Source: Micromonospora vinacea
GTDB lineage: Bacteria > Actinomycetota > Actinomycetes > Mycobacteriales > Micromonosporaceae
Assembly (NCBI RefSeq): GCF_015751785.1
Contig: NZ_JADOTY010000001.1
Span: 3,224,001 to 3,288,000 of the forward strand
Reading direction: 5' to 3'
DNA: 64,000 bases
A program made the translations under genes and the position numbers. Shown one piece after another: positions 54,120 to 62,438 of the stretch. Below the pieces are notes generated by a model. It saw only the letters and a program-made list of their open reading frames with translations, did no database searches and had not been told where the DNA came from. The number at the start of each line of letters is the position of its first letter. Positions within the stretch are counted from its first letter, which is position 1.

Positions 54120-55822
54120 GCAGCGCCATCCCGGTGGCCCGAGAGCGGCTGCTCGGGCTGCTGCCCGGCCGGGCCGACTGGGCCGCGGTCCACCGCTCAC
54201 CGCGCCGGGACCTGCTGGCCGGGCTCACCGTGGCGGTGGTGGCGCTGCCGTTGGCCCTGGCGTTCGGTGTCACCTCCGGCCTGGGCGCCCAGGCCGGGTT
54301 GATCACCGCCGTGATCGCCGGTGCGGTGGCTGCTGTCTTCGGGGGCTCCAACCTCCAGGTTTCCGGGCCGACCGGGGCGATGACGGTGGTGCTGGTGCCG
54401 GTGGTGCAGCAGTTCGGAGCCACCGGCGTGCTGATGGTCGGGGCGATGGCCGGCCTGGTGCTGATCGCGCTCGCCGTGGCCCGCCTGGGCCGGTACGTCC
54501 GCTACCTGCCCACCCCGGTGCTGGAGGGCTTCACCGCCGGCATCGCCGTGGTCATCGCGCTGCAACAGGTGCCCGCCGCACTCGGCGTCAGCGACGCGCA
54601 CGGGGAAAAGGTCTGGGCCGTCGCCTTCGACGCGGTCGCCCGTTTCGTCGTACACCCGCGGCCGGCCGCGCTCGCGGTGGCCCTCGCCGTCGCGGCGCTG
54701 ATGCTGCTGGGTGGCCGGTGGCGACCCGGCCTGCCGTTCTCGCTGCTCGGTGTGGGGGCCGCCACCGTCCTCGCCGAGGTCATCCCGGTCGATCTGATCC
54801 GGATCGGCGCGTTGCCGCAGGGCCTGCCCGCGCCCTCGCTCAGCTTCCTCGACCTCGGCGCACTGGGCGTGCTGCTTCCCAGCGCCCTCGCCGTCGCCGC
54901 GCTCGCCGCCCTGGAGAGCCTGCTGTCCGCCACCGTCGCCGATGGCATGACCGTCGGCGAGCGGCACGACCCGGACCGGGAACTCTTCGGTCAGGGGATG
55001 GCCAACCTCGCCGCCCCCCTCTTCGGCGGCATCCCGGCGACCGCCGCCATCGCCCGGACGGCTGTCAACGTCCGCGCCGGGGCGGCCTCGAAGCTGGCGG
55101 CCCTCACCCACGCCGTCGCCCTCGCGGCCATCGTGCTGGCCGCCGCGCCGTTGGTCGGCCGGATCCCGCTCGCCGCCCTGGCCGGGGTGCTGCTGGCCAC
55201 CACCGTCCGCATGGTGGAGGCTGGTTCGCTGTGGGCGCTGGCCCGGGCCACCCGGGGTGACGCCGTCGTGCTGGTACTCACCTTCGCCGTCACGGTGATC
55301 TGGGACCTCGTCACCGCCGTCGCGGTCGGCGTCGGCGTCGCCGTGGTGCTCGCCCTGCGCGCGGTGGCCCGCAGCGCCCGGCTGGAACAGGTGCCCCTCG
55401 ACCCAGGGGAACACAGCGCCGAGGAGTACGCGCTGCTCACTGAACACATCGTCGCGTACCGGCTGGACGGGCCGCTCTTCTTCGCTGCGGCCCACACCTT
55501 CCTCCTCGAACTCTCCGAGGTCACCGACGTCCGTGTCGTCATCCTGCGAATGTCCCGGGTGACCACCATGGACGCCACCGGCGCGCACGTCCTCGGCGAT
55601 GCGATCCGGCGGCTACGCGGACGCGGGATCGTCGTCCTGCTCTCCGGCATCACCCCCGCACACGACCAGGTGCTGGCCACACTGGGGGTGGCTGACGACC
55701 TGCGCAGCGAGGAGTTGCTCTTCCCGGACACGCCCGCCGCCATCCGGTACGCCCGCACCGTCGCGCTAGGCGGCGGACGAACCGGGGCGGAGACTGCTGC
55801 CACGATCGTGCTCGATCCATGA
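54116..55822 (+). CDS. SulP (SLC26) family anion transporter with STAS domain
   Basis: A 568-residue transporter. Ten or more membrane segments, with the family hallmarks LLAGLTVAVVALPLALAFGV near the N-terminus, VSGPTGAMTVVLVPVV, and ATAAIARTAVNVRAGAASK. A cytosolic STAS domain (~440-560) ends the protein: YRLDGPLFFAAAHTFLLEL, then VILRMSRVTTMDATGAHVL. Substrates in the family include sulfate, bicarbonate and dicarboxylates; none can be assigned here, and no sulfate-assimilation or carbonic anhydrase gene is adjacent. GTG 54116. Its last seven codons lie inside repeat copy F. Confidence 0.9.
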   Translation: MSSAIPVARERLLGLLPGRADWAAVHRSPRRDLLAGLTVAVVALPLALAFGVTSGLGAQAGLITAVIAGAVAAVFGGSNLQVSGPTGAMTVVLVPVVQQFGATGVLMVGAMAGLVLIALAVARLGRYVRYLPTPVLEGFTAGIAVVIALQQVPAALGVSDAHGEKVWAVAFDAVARFVVHPRPAALAVALAVAALMLLGGRWRPGLPFSLLGVGAATVLAEVIPVDLIRIGALPQGLPAPSLSFLDLGALGVLLPSALAVAALAALESLLSATVADGMTVGERHDPDRELFGQGMANLAAPLFGGIPATAAIARTAVNVRAGAASKLAALTHAVALAAIVLAAAPLVGRIPLAALAGVLLATTVRMVEAGSLWALARATRGDAVVLVLTFAVTVIWDLVTAVAVGVGVAVVLALRAVARSARLEQVPLDPGEHSAEEYALLTEHIVAYRLDGPLFFAAAHTFLLELSEVTDVRVVILRMSRVTTMDATGAHVLGDAIRRLRGRGIVVLLSGITPAHDQVLATLGVADDLRSEELLFPDTPAAIRYARTVALGGGRTGAETAATIVLDP

Positions 55823-55877
55823 AGTAGTGGCCTCCCACGCTGGGGAGGCCACTACTTCCATGTTCGCGCACGATCAT
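55802..55877. repeat. Palindromic intergenic repeat, family 2 copy F
   Basis: A 16-bp perfect hairpin, GAAGTAGTGGCCTCCC (55821-55836) and its complement (55843-55858), loop ACGCTG, with an outer 8-bp pair GATCGTGC/GCACGATC (55804-55811, 55868-55875). Closely related to copy E at 53482. It contains the end and stop codon of the SulP gene and lies between convergent genes. Confidence 0.8.
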
Positions 55878-55902
55878 CACGCCCGGGGGCGCGATGCGGC
55901 GG

Positions 55903-56646
55903 TCAGGCGCGGGCGGCGGCGAGCACCTGGCCGACCAGGGCGCCGGAGGTGCCGGAGCGCTCGTACTCGGGCCGGTTCAGGCTGCCACCCATCAGCGGCG
56001 CCGGGTTGCGGTGCACGGCCGGGCTGTCCGAGCTGACCAGGGCCGCGAAGTGGTACTCGTCGGCGCCGGTCGCCTCGACGATCCGGGCGATGTTGCGCGG
56101 GGTGATGCCACCGCCCGGCATGATGACGATCCGGCCAGCGGCCCGGCGCACCAGGTCGGCGATGAGCGGAGCACCCTCCAGCACGCTGACCTCCTGACCC
56201 GAGGTGAGCACCCGGTGCACGCCCAGCTCGATCAGCTGCTCGAGCGCCGCGTGCGGGTCGCGGGTCATGTCGAACGCCCGGTGGAAGGTGATGCTGGCGT
56301 CGCCCGCGGCGGCGATCAGCCGGCGGGTGGTCGGCACGTCGACGTCGCCCTCGGCGGTCAACGCGCCGATCACGATGCCGTGCGCGCCGGCCGCCACAGC
56401 GGCCCGCACGTCCCGCTCCATGGCCTCGATCTCGAACGGCGAGTAGATGAAGTCGCCGGCCCGGGGGCGGACGATCACGTGTACCCGGATCCGGCTGACC
56501 GCGCGCAGCGTCGTCTCGATGGTGCCCAGGCTGGGGGTCAGCCCGCCGTCGAAGAGCGCGGAGCACAGCTCCACCCGGTCGGCGCCGGCCTCCTCGGCGG
56601 CGACCGCGCCCTCGACGCTGTCGATGCAGATCTCGAATGTGTTCAT
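55903..56646 (-). CDS. cutC: CutC family protein
   Basis: A 247-residue TIM-barrel protein with clear CutC features: FEICIDSVEGAVAAEEAGADRVELC, GGLTPSLGTIE, VHVIVRPRAGDFIYS and TFHRAFDMTRDP. The family is named for copper homeostasis, but a direct copper role is doubtful and its barrel looks enzymatic. Here it is the last gene of a transporter-asparaginase operon, its ATG overlapping the asparaginase stop (ATGA). That context favours a role in catabolism of the imported compound (inference). Confidence 0.88.
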   Translation of the reverse strand: MNTFEICIDSVEGAVAAEEAGADRVELCSALFDGGLTPSLGTIETTLRAVSRIRVHVIVRPRAGDFIYSPFEIEAMERDVRAAVAAGAHGIVIGALTAEGDVDVPTTRRLIAAAGDASITFHRAFDMTRDPHAALEQLIELGVHRVLTSGQEVSVLEGAPLIADLVRRAAGRIVIMPGGGITPRNIARIVEATGADEYHFAALVSSDSPAVHRNPAPLMGGSLNRPEYERSGTSGALVGQVLAAARA

Positions 56647-57692
56647 GATTCTTCCTTTTCCGTGCGAGGCGATGCCGCCTCCGTGCGAGACGATGCCGCT
56701 TCGGTCCGAGACGATGCTGTGGTCCAGTCGATGACGGCCGTGACGGCACCGACCGGTACGCCGCCGCCGAGCACCGGCACCTGGCGCAGCGCGTCGGCCC
56801 CACCCACCGGTACGCCCACGGCGTCGAGGGCGGCGAGGGCGGCGAGGGCGATGGCAGTGGTGGCTCGGGGTGAACCGTCGATCGCCTTCACCGCCACCGC
56901 GTGACCGTCCGGTGCGGCCACCCCGAGCACGCCCTCGGCCCCACCCTTGGCGAGGACGCCGGGCAGCGCCCGCATCAGGTCGGTGTTCGGGTGCCCGTGC
57001 CAGCCGCCGACGTACTCCGGGTGTTCGCGCATGGCCTGCGCCACCAGTGCCTCGTCGCTCCCGGCGGGCGCGTTGACCAACGCCTGGAAGGTGCGGGCCA
57101 GGCCGGTCAGCGACAGGCCGAACAGCGGTGCGCCGCAGCCGTCGACAGCGTGGTGCGCGATCGGCGCGCCGGCCAGCCGGGCGACGGCGGCGGCGGTCTC
57201 CCGCTGGAGCGGATGGTTCGGGTCGAGGTAGTCGTGGGTGCTCCAGGACCGGGCGACGCAGGCGACGAGCATCGCGGCGTGCTTGCCGGAGCAGTTCATC
57301 CGGATCCGGTCGCGCTGTCCGTTGGCGCGGATCAGCCGATCCCGGGTCGGTTCGTCCTCCGGCCAGTCCTCCGGGCAGCCGAGCGCGTCCTCGGTCAGGC
57401 CGGCCCGGGCAAGCATCGCCCGAACCACCTCGACGTGCCGGTCGTCGCCGGTGTGACTACCGGCGGCGAGCGCCAGCGCCGGGCCGGTCAGCTCGTCGCC
57501 GGCGGCGATCCGGCAGGCCAACGCCTGCACCGGCTTGAGGGTGGAGCGGGGGAGCACCGGCTCGTCGGGTACGCCGGCGGAGAGGGCGGCAGTCCCGTCC
57601 GGGGCGAGCACCACGACGCTGCCGTAGTGCCGGCTCTCGACGAAGCCGTTGCGCACGACCCGGGCCAGTTCGGCGTAGCGGAAGATGGTCAC
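56643..57692 (-). CDS. L-asparaginase II family protein (PF06089 type)
   Basis: A 349-residue protein of the asparaginase family that differs from E. coli AnsA/AnsB: PRSTLKPVQALACRIAAGD, ALAAGSHTGDDRHVEVVRAM, MNCSGKHAAMLVACVA and HHAVDGCGAPLFGLSLTGLA are its hallmarks. It likely hydrolyses asparagine or a related amide, releasing ammonia. The C-terminal tail is a 7-residue repeat (SSRTEAA twice, then SPRTEKE) coded by a 21-base tandem repeat. The ATG at 57692 overlaps the permease stop and its stop overlaps cutC. Confidence 0.87.
   Translation of the reverse strand: MTIFRYAELARVVRNGFVESRHYGSVVVLAPDGTAALSAGVPDEPVLPRSTLKPVQALACRIAAGDELTGPALALAAGSHTGDDRHVEVVRAMLARAGLTEDALGCPEDWPEDEPTRDRLIRANGQRDRIRMNCSGKHAAMLVACVARSWSTHDYLDPNHPLQRETAAAVARLAGAPIAHHAVDGCGAPLFGLSLTGLARTFQALVNAPAGSDEALVAQAMREHPEYVGGWHGHPNTDLMRALPGVLAKGGAEGVLGVAAPDGHAVAVKAIDGSPRATTAIALAALAALDAVGVPVGGADALRQVPVLGGGVPVGAVTAVIDWTTASSRTEAASSRTEAASPRTEKEES
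56659..56721 (-). repeat. 21-base tandem repeat in the asparaginase 3' end
   Basis: Three copies of a 21-base unit (GCGAGACGATGCCGC core) at the very end of the gene, coding the repeated SSRTEAA tail. In frame, so length changes would not disturb the ATGA coupling to cutC. Confidence 0.7.
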
Positions 57693-58558
57693 CGGGGGGT
57701 GTTCCCTTCGAGAAGCGGCGGGGGCAGCTCAGCGGTCCGCCGTCCGCGCCGGCCGCCGAAGCGGCCGTTGCGGGCCTGGAGTACGCGGGCGAACTTCGAC
57801 AGCGAGGCGTTGACCACCAGGTAGATCAGCGCCACCACCAGGAACGTCTGGATCAGCAGGTGGGTGTACGAGGCGAGCACCTGCCCGCTGTAGAGCAGCT
57901 CGGTGTAGCTGACCACGAAGCCGAGCGAGGTGTCCTTGAGCAGCCCGACCAGCTGGCTGACCAGGGACGGGGCGAGTTGGAGCAGCGCCTGCGGCAGGAC
58001 CACCAGCGCCATCACCTGCCCACGGCGCAGGCCGATCGCGAGGCCGGCCTCGGTCTGGCCACGGTCCAGCGCCAGGATGCCGGACCGGAAGATCTCCGCG
58101 AACGCCGCCGAGTTGGAGACCACCAGCGGCACCACGAGCTTCCAGAACAGCGGGAAGTTCAGCCCGTACTGCGGCAGGGCGAACAGCGTCACGTAGATCA
58201 GCAGCAGGGTGGGTACGGTCCGGAAGATCTCCACGTACGCGCCGGCCAGCCAGCGCAGCGGTCGATGCGTAGACAGCCGACCGAGCGCCAGCAGCAGCCC
58301 GAGCGCGGCGCTGAGCACTGCTGTCGCGGCGGCGGCGCGCAGCGTGGCCCACAGACCGTTGAGCAGGTACCGCCAGATCGGCCAGGTGGTGAACGGCTCC
58401 CACCGGGCGGCGGCCAACTCGCCGTGGCTGGCGAACTGGTAGACGGCCGCGACCAGGGCGCCGACCAGGAGGATCGCGCCCAGCACTGTGGCGATCCGGA
58501 TCCGCCGCTGGGCGCGGGGGCCGGGCTCGTCGAAGAGGATCTGTTGCGTCTTGTTCAT
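57689..58558 (-). CDS. Amino-acid ABC transporter permease, second subunit
   Basis: A 289-residue permease of the His/Glu/Gln/Arg family. After a first segment (VLGAILLVGALVAAVYQFA) it has the core GLWATLRAAAATAVLSAALGLLLA, YVEIFRTVPTLLLIYV and the EAA loop SGILALDRGQTEAGLAIGLR. It closely follows the GluD pattern. The start overlaps the stop of the other permease gene (ATGA), and its stop overlaps the asparaginase start. Confidence 0.9.
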   Translation of the reverse strand: MNKTQQILFDEPGPRAQRRIRIATVLGAILLVGALVAAVYQFASHGELAAARWEPFTTWPIWRYLLNGLWATLRAAAATAVLSAALGLLLALGRLSTHRPLRWLAGAYVEIFRTVPTLLLIYVTLFALPQYGLNFPLFWKLVVPLVVSNSAAFAEIFRSGILALDRGQTEAGLAIGLRRGQVMALVVLPQALLQLAPSLVSQLVGLLKDTSLGFVVSYTELLYSGQVLASYTHLLIQTFLVVALIYLVVNASLSKFARVLQARNGRFGGRRGRRTAELPPPLLEGNTPR

Positions 58559-59199
58559 CGGACGATCGCCAGCCTTCGTTCGAGCAGGCCGGTGACCTGA
58601 CCGATGATCAGCGCCAGCAGCATGTAGGCGAGGCCCGCGCCGGTGAAGACGGCGATCGGTTGGGCCTCGACCAGGTTCACGTTGTTGGCCGCCTGGGTCA
58701 GCTCGACCACGCCGACGGCGGCGGCAAGCGAGGTGTTCATCAGCAGCGCGATGCAGATGTTGCCGATCGGCTGGATCACCGCCCGGAGTCCCTGCGGCAG
58801 GATCACGTGCCGCAGGGACTGGCCGAAGGTGAGCCCGATGGCACGGGCTGCCTCGGCCTGGCCCACACCGACCGTGTTGATCCCGGCGCGGATCGCCTCG
58901 GCCAGGTACGCCCCCTCGTACACCGCGATGACGATGGCGGCGGAGGTGAACAGCGGGAACGTGATGCCGATGGTCGGCAGCGCGAACACGAAGAGCACCA
59001 GCAGCGCCAGCAGCGGCAGGTTCTGGAACACCTCGACGTAAGCGGTGCCGATGGCACGCAGCAGCGGGACGGGAGCGATCCGCAGGGTGGCCACGACGAT
59101 GCCCAGCAGCATCGCGCCGACGGTGGTCACGACGGTCAGTTCGACCGTCGTGACCAGGCCGTGGCCAAGCTGACTCAGGTGGGCGGTGAGGGCTTCCAT
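58555..59199 (-). CDS. Amino-acid ABC transporter permease, first subunit
   Basis: A 214-residue permease: GLVTTVELTVVTTVGAMLLG, YVEVFQNLPLLALLVLFVFA and the EAA loop AIRAGINTVGVGQAEAARAIGL. Similar to GluC. ATG 59199 lies 16 bases after the binding-protein gene; a longer frame to 59262 would overlap that gene and is unlikely. Forms a heterodimeric channel with the next gene product. Confidence 0.9.
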   Translation of the reverse strand: MEALTAHLSQLGHGLVTTVELTVVTTVGAMLLGIVVATLRIAPVPLLRAIGTAYVEVFQNLPLLALLVLFVFALPTIGITFPLFTSAAIVIAVYEGAYLAEAIRAGINTVGVGQAEAARAIGLTFGQSLRHVILPQGLRAVIQPIGNICIALLMNTSLAAAVGVVELTQAANNVNLVEAQPIAVFTGAGLAYMLLALIIGQVTGLLERRLAIVR

Positions 59200-59215
59200 C
59201 GGTACGGGAGACTGC

Positions 59216-60184
59216 TCAGGAGCCGTCGGCGGAACCGAGGGCGGGCGGGGTGGGCGCGCCACCCTCCACCACCGAGCCGAGGGTGCCCTCCCAGACCTTC
59301 GCCCACGTGCCGTCGGCCTGGATCTTCTTCAGCCAGTTGTTGACGAACTCCTTGAACTGCGCGTCCTCCTTGTTGAGGCCGATGCCGTACGCCTCGGTGG
59401 TGAACGGCTCGCCGACCACCTTCATCCCCGGGTTCGCCTTGGCGCCCGAGGCGAGCAGCGTGAAGTCCTGCACGTACGCGTCGCCGCGCTTCTGGAGCAG
59501 CGCCTGCAACGCCTGCGGGTCGGTGCCGAAGGCGATCTGCTTCGAGCCGGGCGCGGCCGAGGGCAGCGCGGTGACGGCGGGGGTGTTCGCCCCGACGATC
59601 ACGGTCTTGCCGGCGAGGTCCTTGACGCTCTTGATCGAGGTGTCGTCCTTGCGGACCCCGACGGCGAGGCCGGAGGTGAGGTACGGCCCGGCGAAGGCGA
59701 CCTGGGTGGCCCGCTGCGGGGTGATCGTGTACGTCTGGAAGACCGCGTCCACCGACTTGGCCTGGAGCATGGCCTCCCGGGTCTGGGTGCCGATGGTCGT
59801 CGTCTTCACCTCGGGCTTGCCGATGATGTACTTCGCCAGCAGCTTCGCCATGTCGGCGTCGAAGCCCTCGATGGTGCCGCTGACCGGGTTCTGCTGGGCG
59901 AGCAGCGGCGCGTCCAGGGAACCACCGATGTTCAGGTAGCCGCGCTTGCGGATCGCCTCCATCGTCGAACCCGCCGGGATGTCCGCGTCGGTGGCGACCG
60001 GTGCGGCGTCGTACACCGACTGGGCGACCACGCCGTCCCCGCCCAGGCCGGGGTTGCCGGGCAACGTCGGTGCGCCGCCGCCGCTGTCGCCGCCGCAGCC
60101 GGCGGCGGCGAGGGTCACCGCCACCGCGGTGGCGGTGAGGGCGAGCGACCGCCGCCCGGTGAAGCTCATCTTGAGGATTGACAT
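59216..60184 (-). CDS. Amino-acid ABC transporter substrate-binding lipoprotein
   Basis: A 322-residue solute-binding protein. Lipoprotein signal TATAVAVTLAAAGCGGDSGG (Cys ~30) and a Gly-rich linker, then a type-2 periplasmic-binding fold: [61 protein letters not shown] and GEPFTTEAYGIGLNKEDAQF. These resemble glutamate-type binding proteins (GluB), but DAPLLAQQNPVSG differs from the typical glutamate loop, so another amino acid or amino-acid derivative is possible. ATG 60184, or 60169. Confidence 0.88.
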   Translation of the reverse strand: MSILKMSFTGRRSLALTATAVAVTLAAAGCGGDSGGGAPTLPGNPGLGGDGVVAQSVYDAAPVATDADIPAGSTMEAIRKRGYLNIGGSLDAPLLAQQNPVSGTIEGFDADMAKLLAKYIIGKPEVKTTTIGTQTREAMLQAKSVDAVFQTYTITPQRATQVAFAGPYLTSGLAVGVRKDDTSIKSVKDLAGKTVIVGANTPAVTALPSAAPGSKQIAFGTDPQALQALLQKRGDAYVQDFTLLASGAKANPGMKVVGEPFTTEAYGIGLNKEDAQFKEFVNNWLKKIQADGTWAKVWEGTLGSVVEGGAPTPPALGSADGS

Positions 60185-60203
60185 GACACCCTCCCGTTGG
60201 GGG

Positions 60204-60965
60204 CTAGTGCTGGAGGATCTTGGATAGGAAGTCGCGGGCCCGCTCGGTGCGCGGAGCTGCGAAGAATTCGTCGGGAGCGCCGGATTCGACGATCCGGCCG
60301 TCGTCCATGAAGACCACCCGGTCGGCGGCGCGACGGGCGAAACCCATCTCGTGGGTCACCACGATCATGGTCATCCCCTCGGCGGCGAGGGAGACCATCA
60401 CGTCGAGCACCTCGTTGACCATTTCCGGGTCGAGGGCCGAGGTCGGCTCGTCGAAGAGCAGCACCTTCGGCTGCATCGCCAGGGCCCGGGCGATCGCGGC
60501 CCGCTGCTGCTGCCCGCCGGAGAGTTGGGCCGGGTGGTGGTCCGCCTTGTCGGCGATACCGACGCGCTCCAGCAGGGCCATCGCCTGCTGCCGCGCCTCG
60601 GGTCGAGCGATCCGGCGGACCCGGGTGGGGCCGAGGGTGATGTTGTCCAGCACCGTCTTGTGGCCGAAGAGGTTGAAGGACTGGAAGACCATGCCGACGT
60701 CGGCGCGCAGCCGGGCGAGGGCGCGGCCCTCGGCGGGCAGCGGCTCACCGTCGATCTCGATGCTGCCCTGCCCGGCGGTCTCCAGCCGGTTGAGGCAGCG
60801 GCACAGTGTCGACTTGCCGGAGCCGGAGGGCCCCACGACGACGACCACCTCGCCGGCGGCCACGGTGAGGTCGATGTCCTTGAGCACGTGCAGCGGACCG
60901 AACCACTTGTTCAGGCCGCGTACCGACACCATCGGTCGGTTCGCACCCGTCGTCTCCGGTGCCAC
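60204..60965 (-). CDS. Amino-acid ABC transporter ATP-binding protein
   Basis: A 253-residue ATPase of the GlnQ/GluA type: Walker [12 protein letters not shown]-loop [17 protein letters not shown], signature [16 protein letters not shown], Walker [16 protein letters not shown] and VTHEMGFAR. First gene of a leftward six-gene operon (ATPase, binding protein, two permeases, asparaginase, CutC). The start at 60965 lies about 60 bases downstream of a strong promoter, and the operon is divergent from the second ROK regulator. Confidence 0.92.
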   Translation of the reverse strand: MAPETTGANRPMVSVRGLNKWFGPLHVLKDIDLTVAAGEVVVVVGPSGSGKSTLCRCLNRLETAGQGSIEIDGEPLPAEGRALARLRADVGMVFQSFNLFGHKTVLDNITLGPTRVRRIARPEARQQAMALLERVGIADKADHHPAQLSGGQQQRAAIARALAMQPKVLLFDEPTSALDPEMVNEVLDVMVSLAAEGMTMIVVTHEMGFARRAADRVVFMDDGRIVESGAPDEFFAAPRTERARDFLSKILQH

Positions 60966-60992
60966 CAGACGGCCCCACTTCCTTCGACTGCA

Positions 60993-61056
60993 AAACTAAG
61001 TCAGCTTCATATCGAACCAACAGCGCCATCTAAAAGTAGCCAGGAAACTAAGTCAA
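60993..61056 (-). promoter_or_regulatory. Promoter and duplicated operator of the transporter-asparaginase-cutC operon
   Basis: On the minus strand TTGACT (61056-61051), 17 bases, TTAGAT (61033-61028). The 11-base sequence AAACTAAGTCA occurs twice as a direct repeat (60993-61003 and 61045-61055, 52 bases apart): one overlaps the -35, the other lies just downstream of the expected transcript start. The core AAACTA is shared with the operator of the first ROK gene, so the ROK protein at 61096 is the likely ligand. Confidence 0.7.
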
Positions 61057-61095
61057 CCGGTTGCTTGAACAAACTGCGGGTGCTAAGAAGCTGAC

Positions 61096-62274
61096 GTGAC
61101 GATTGACGACGCGCCACGCGAAGCCCTCCGGGGCGGCCCCCGGGAGCTACTGCGCTGGGTGGCCACCGGTGCGGCCGTCAGTCGGGCCGACCTGTCCCGC
61201 CTCTCCGGGCTCTCCCCGTCGACGGTGTCCCAGCGGGTCGAGGCGTTGATCAGCCAGGGGTTGCTGGAGGAGACCGGCGCCGGGCGGTCCCGGGGCGGGC
61301 GGCGACCCCGCCAGCTCGCCGTGCCCACCGGCGGTGCCGTGGTCGGCGCCATCGACCTCGGCGCCCATCACGCCCGCGTCGGCGCACTGGATCTCTCCGG
61401 GCGGGTGGTCCAGGCCCGCACCCTGCCGGTCCGCATCGAGGACGGCCCGGAGGCGGTGCTCGGTGCGCTCCTCACCGAGGTCGCCACCCTGGTGGACGGC
61501 GAACCGGCGGCCTCGTCCGGCGGTTCGGCGACAGGCGCGCTCCGCGGCGTCGGCATCGGGATCCCCGGCCCGGTCCAGCACGCCACCGGGCGGATCGTCA
61601 GCCCGTCGCGGATGCCCGGCTGGAACGGCTTCGACGTCGCCGCGTTCTGCGCCGGCCGGGTCGACGTGCCCGTCATCGTGGACAACGACGCCAACCTGAT
61701 GGCGCTCGGCGCGCACCGCACCGCGCACCCCGAGTTGGACCACGCCGTCTACATCAAGGCTGGCACCGGGATCGGCTCCGGTGTGATCTCCAGTGGACGG
61801 TTGCACCGGGGCGCGCAGGGCTCGGCCGGGGACATCAGCCACTGCCGGGTGGTGGCCGATCCCGCGCCACCGTGCACCTGTGGAAACGCCGGCTGTCTGG
61901 AGGCGGTGGCCAGCGGCGCCGCACTGGTCACCGCGCTCCGTGGTCAGGGCGTACCGGTGTCCGACCTGACCGGTGTGATCCGCCTGATCGACGACGGTGA
62001 CCGGCAGGCCACGGCCCTCGCCCGACAGGCCGGCCGTGCCGTCGGCGAGATCCTGGCCGTGGTGGTCAACTTCTTCAACCCGCAGGTGGTGGCCATCGGC
62101 GGTCGGCTCGCCGACTGTGAGCCGCTGCTGGCCAGCATGCGCGCCACCCTCTACGAGCGGTGTCTCCCGCTGGCCACCCAGACCCTGCTCATCGAGCGGG
62201 TCGCCGCCGGCCAGGACGTCGGCATCACCGGTGCCGCCCACCTGGTGATCGATCACGTCGTAGCGGCCGCCTGA
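61096..62274 (+). CDS. ROK family transcriptional regulator with intact zinc motif
   Basis: A 392-residue ROK protein. HTH at residues ~15-75: GAAVSRADLSRLSGLSPSTV, then ALISQGLLEETG. ROK domain begins VVGAIDLGAHHARVGALDLSG, includes IVDNDANLMALGAHR and an intact zinc signature PPCTCGNAGCLEAVASG, unlike the first ROK protein in the window. It should sense a sugar or sugar derivative, yet it is divergent from an amino-acid transporter operon. GTG start 61096. An unusual pairing of regulator class with target. Confidence 0.9.
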   Translation: MTIDDAPREALRGGPRELLRWVATGAAVSRADLSRLSGLSPSTVSQRVEALISQGLLEETGAGRSRGGRRPRQLAVPTGGAVVGAIDLGAHHARVGALDLSGRVVQARTLPVRIEDGPEAVLGALLTEVATLVDGEPAASSGGSATGALRGVGIGIPGPVQHATGRIVSPSRMPGWNGFDVAAFCAGRVDVPVIVDNDANLMALGAHRTAHPELDHAVYIKAGTGIGSGVISSGRLHRGAQGSAGDISHCRVVADPAPPCTCGNAGCLEAVASGAALVTALRGQGVPVSDLTGVIRLIDDGDRQATALARQAGRAVGEILAVVVNFFNPQVVAIGGRLADCEPLLASMRATLYERCLPLATQTLLIERVAAGQDVGITGAAHLVIDHVVAAA

Positions 62275-62438
62275 CCTCGCCTGCTCCGATACCCAGCGTG
62301 ATCCGTCCTGGGCAGCAAGCCAGATATGTGAGCTATCGGCCGGTTCCCGCCGCACATCGTCCTGACATTTTCCTTACAGGCAGTCACGTAACCTCCCGGT
62401 GTTCTCACTGACCCGTGATCCCTCCTGGAGGTTTCGAC

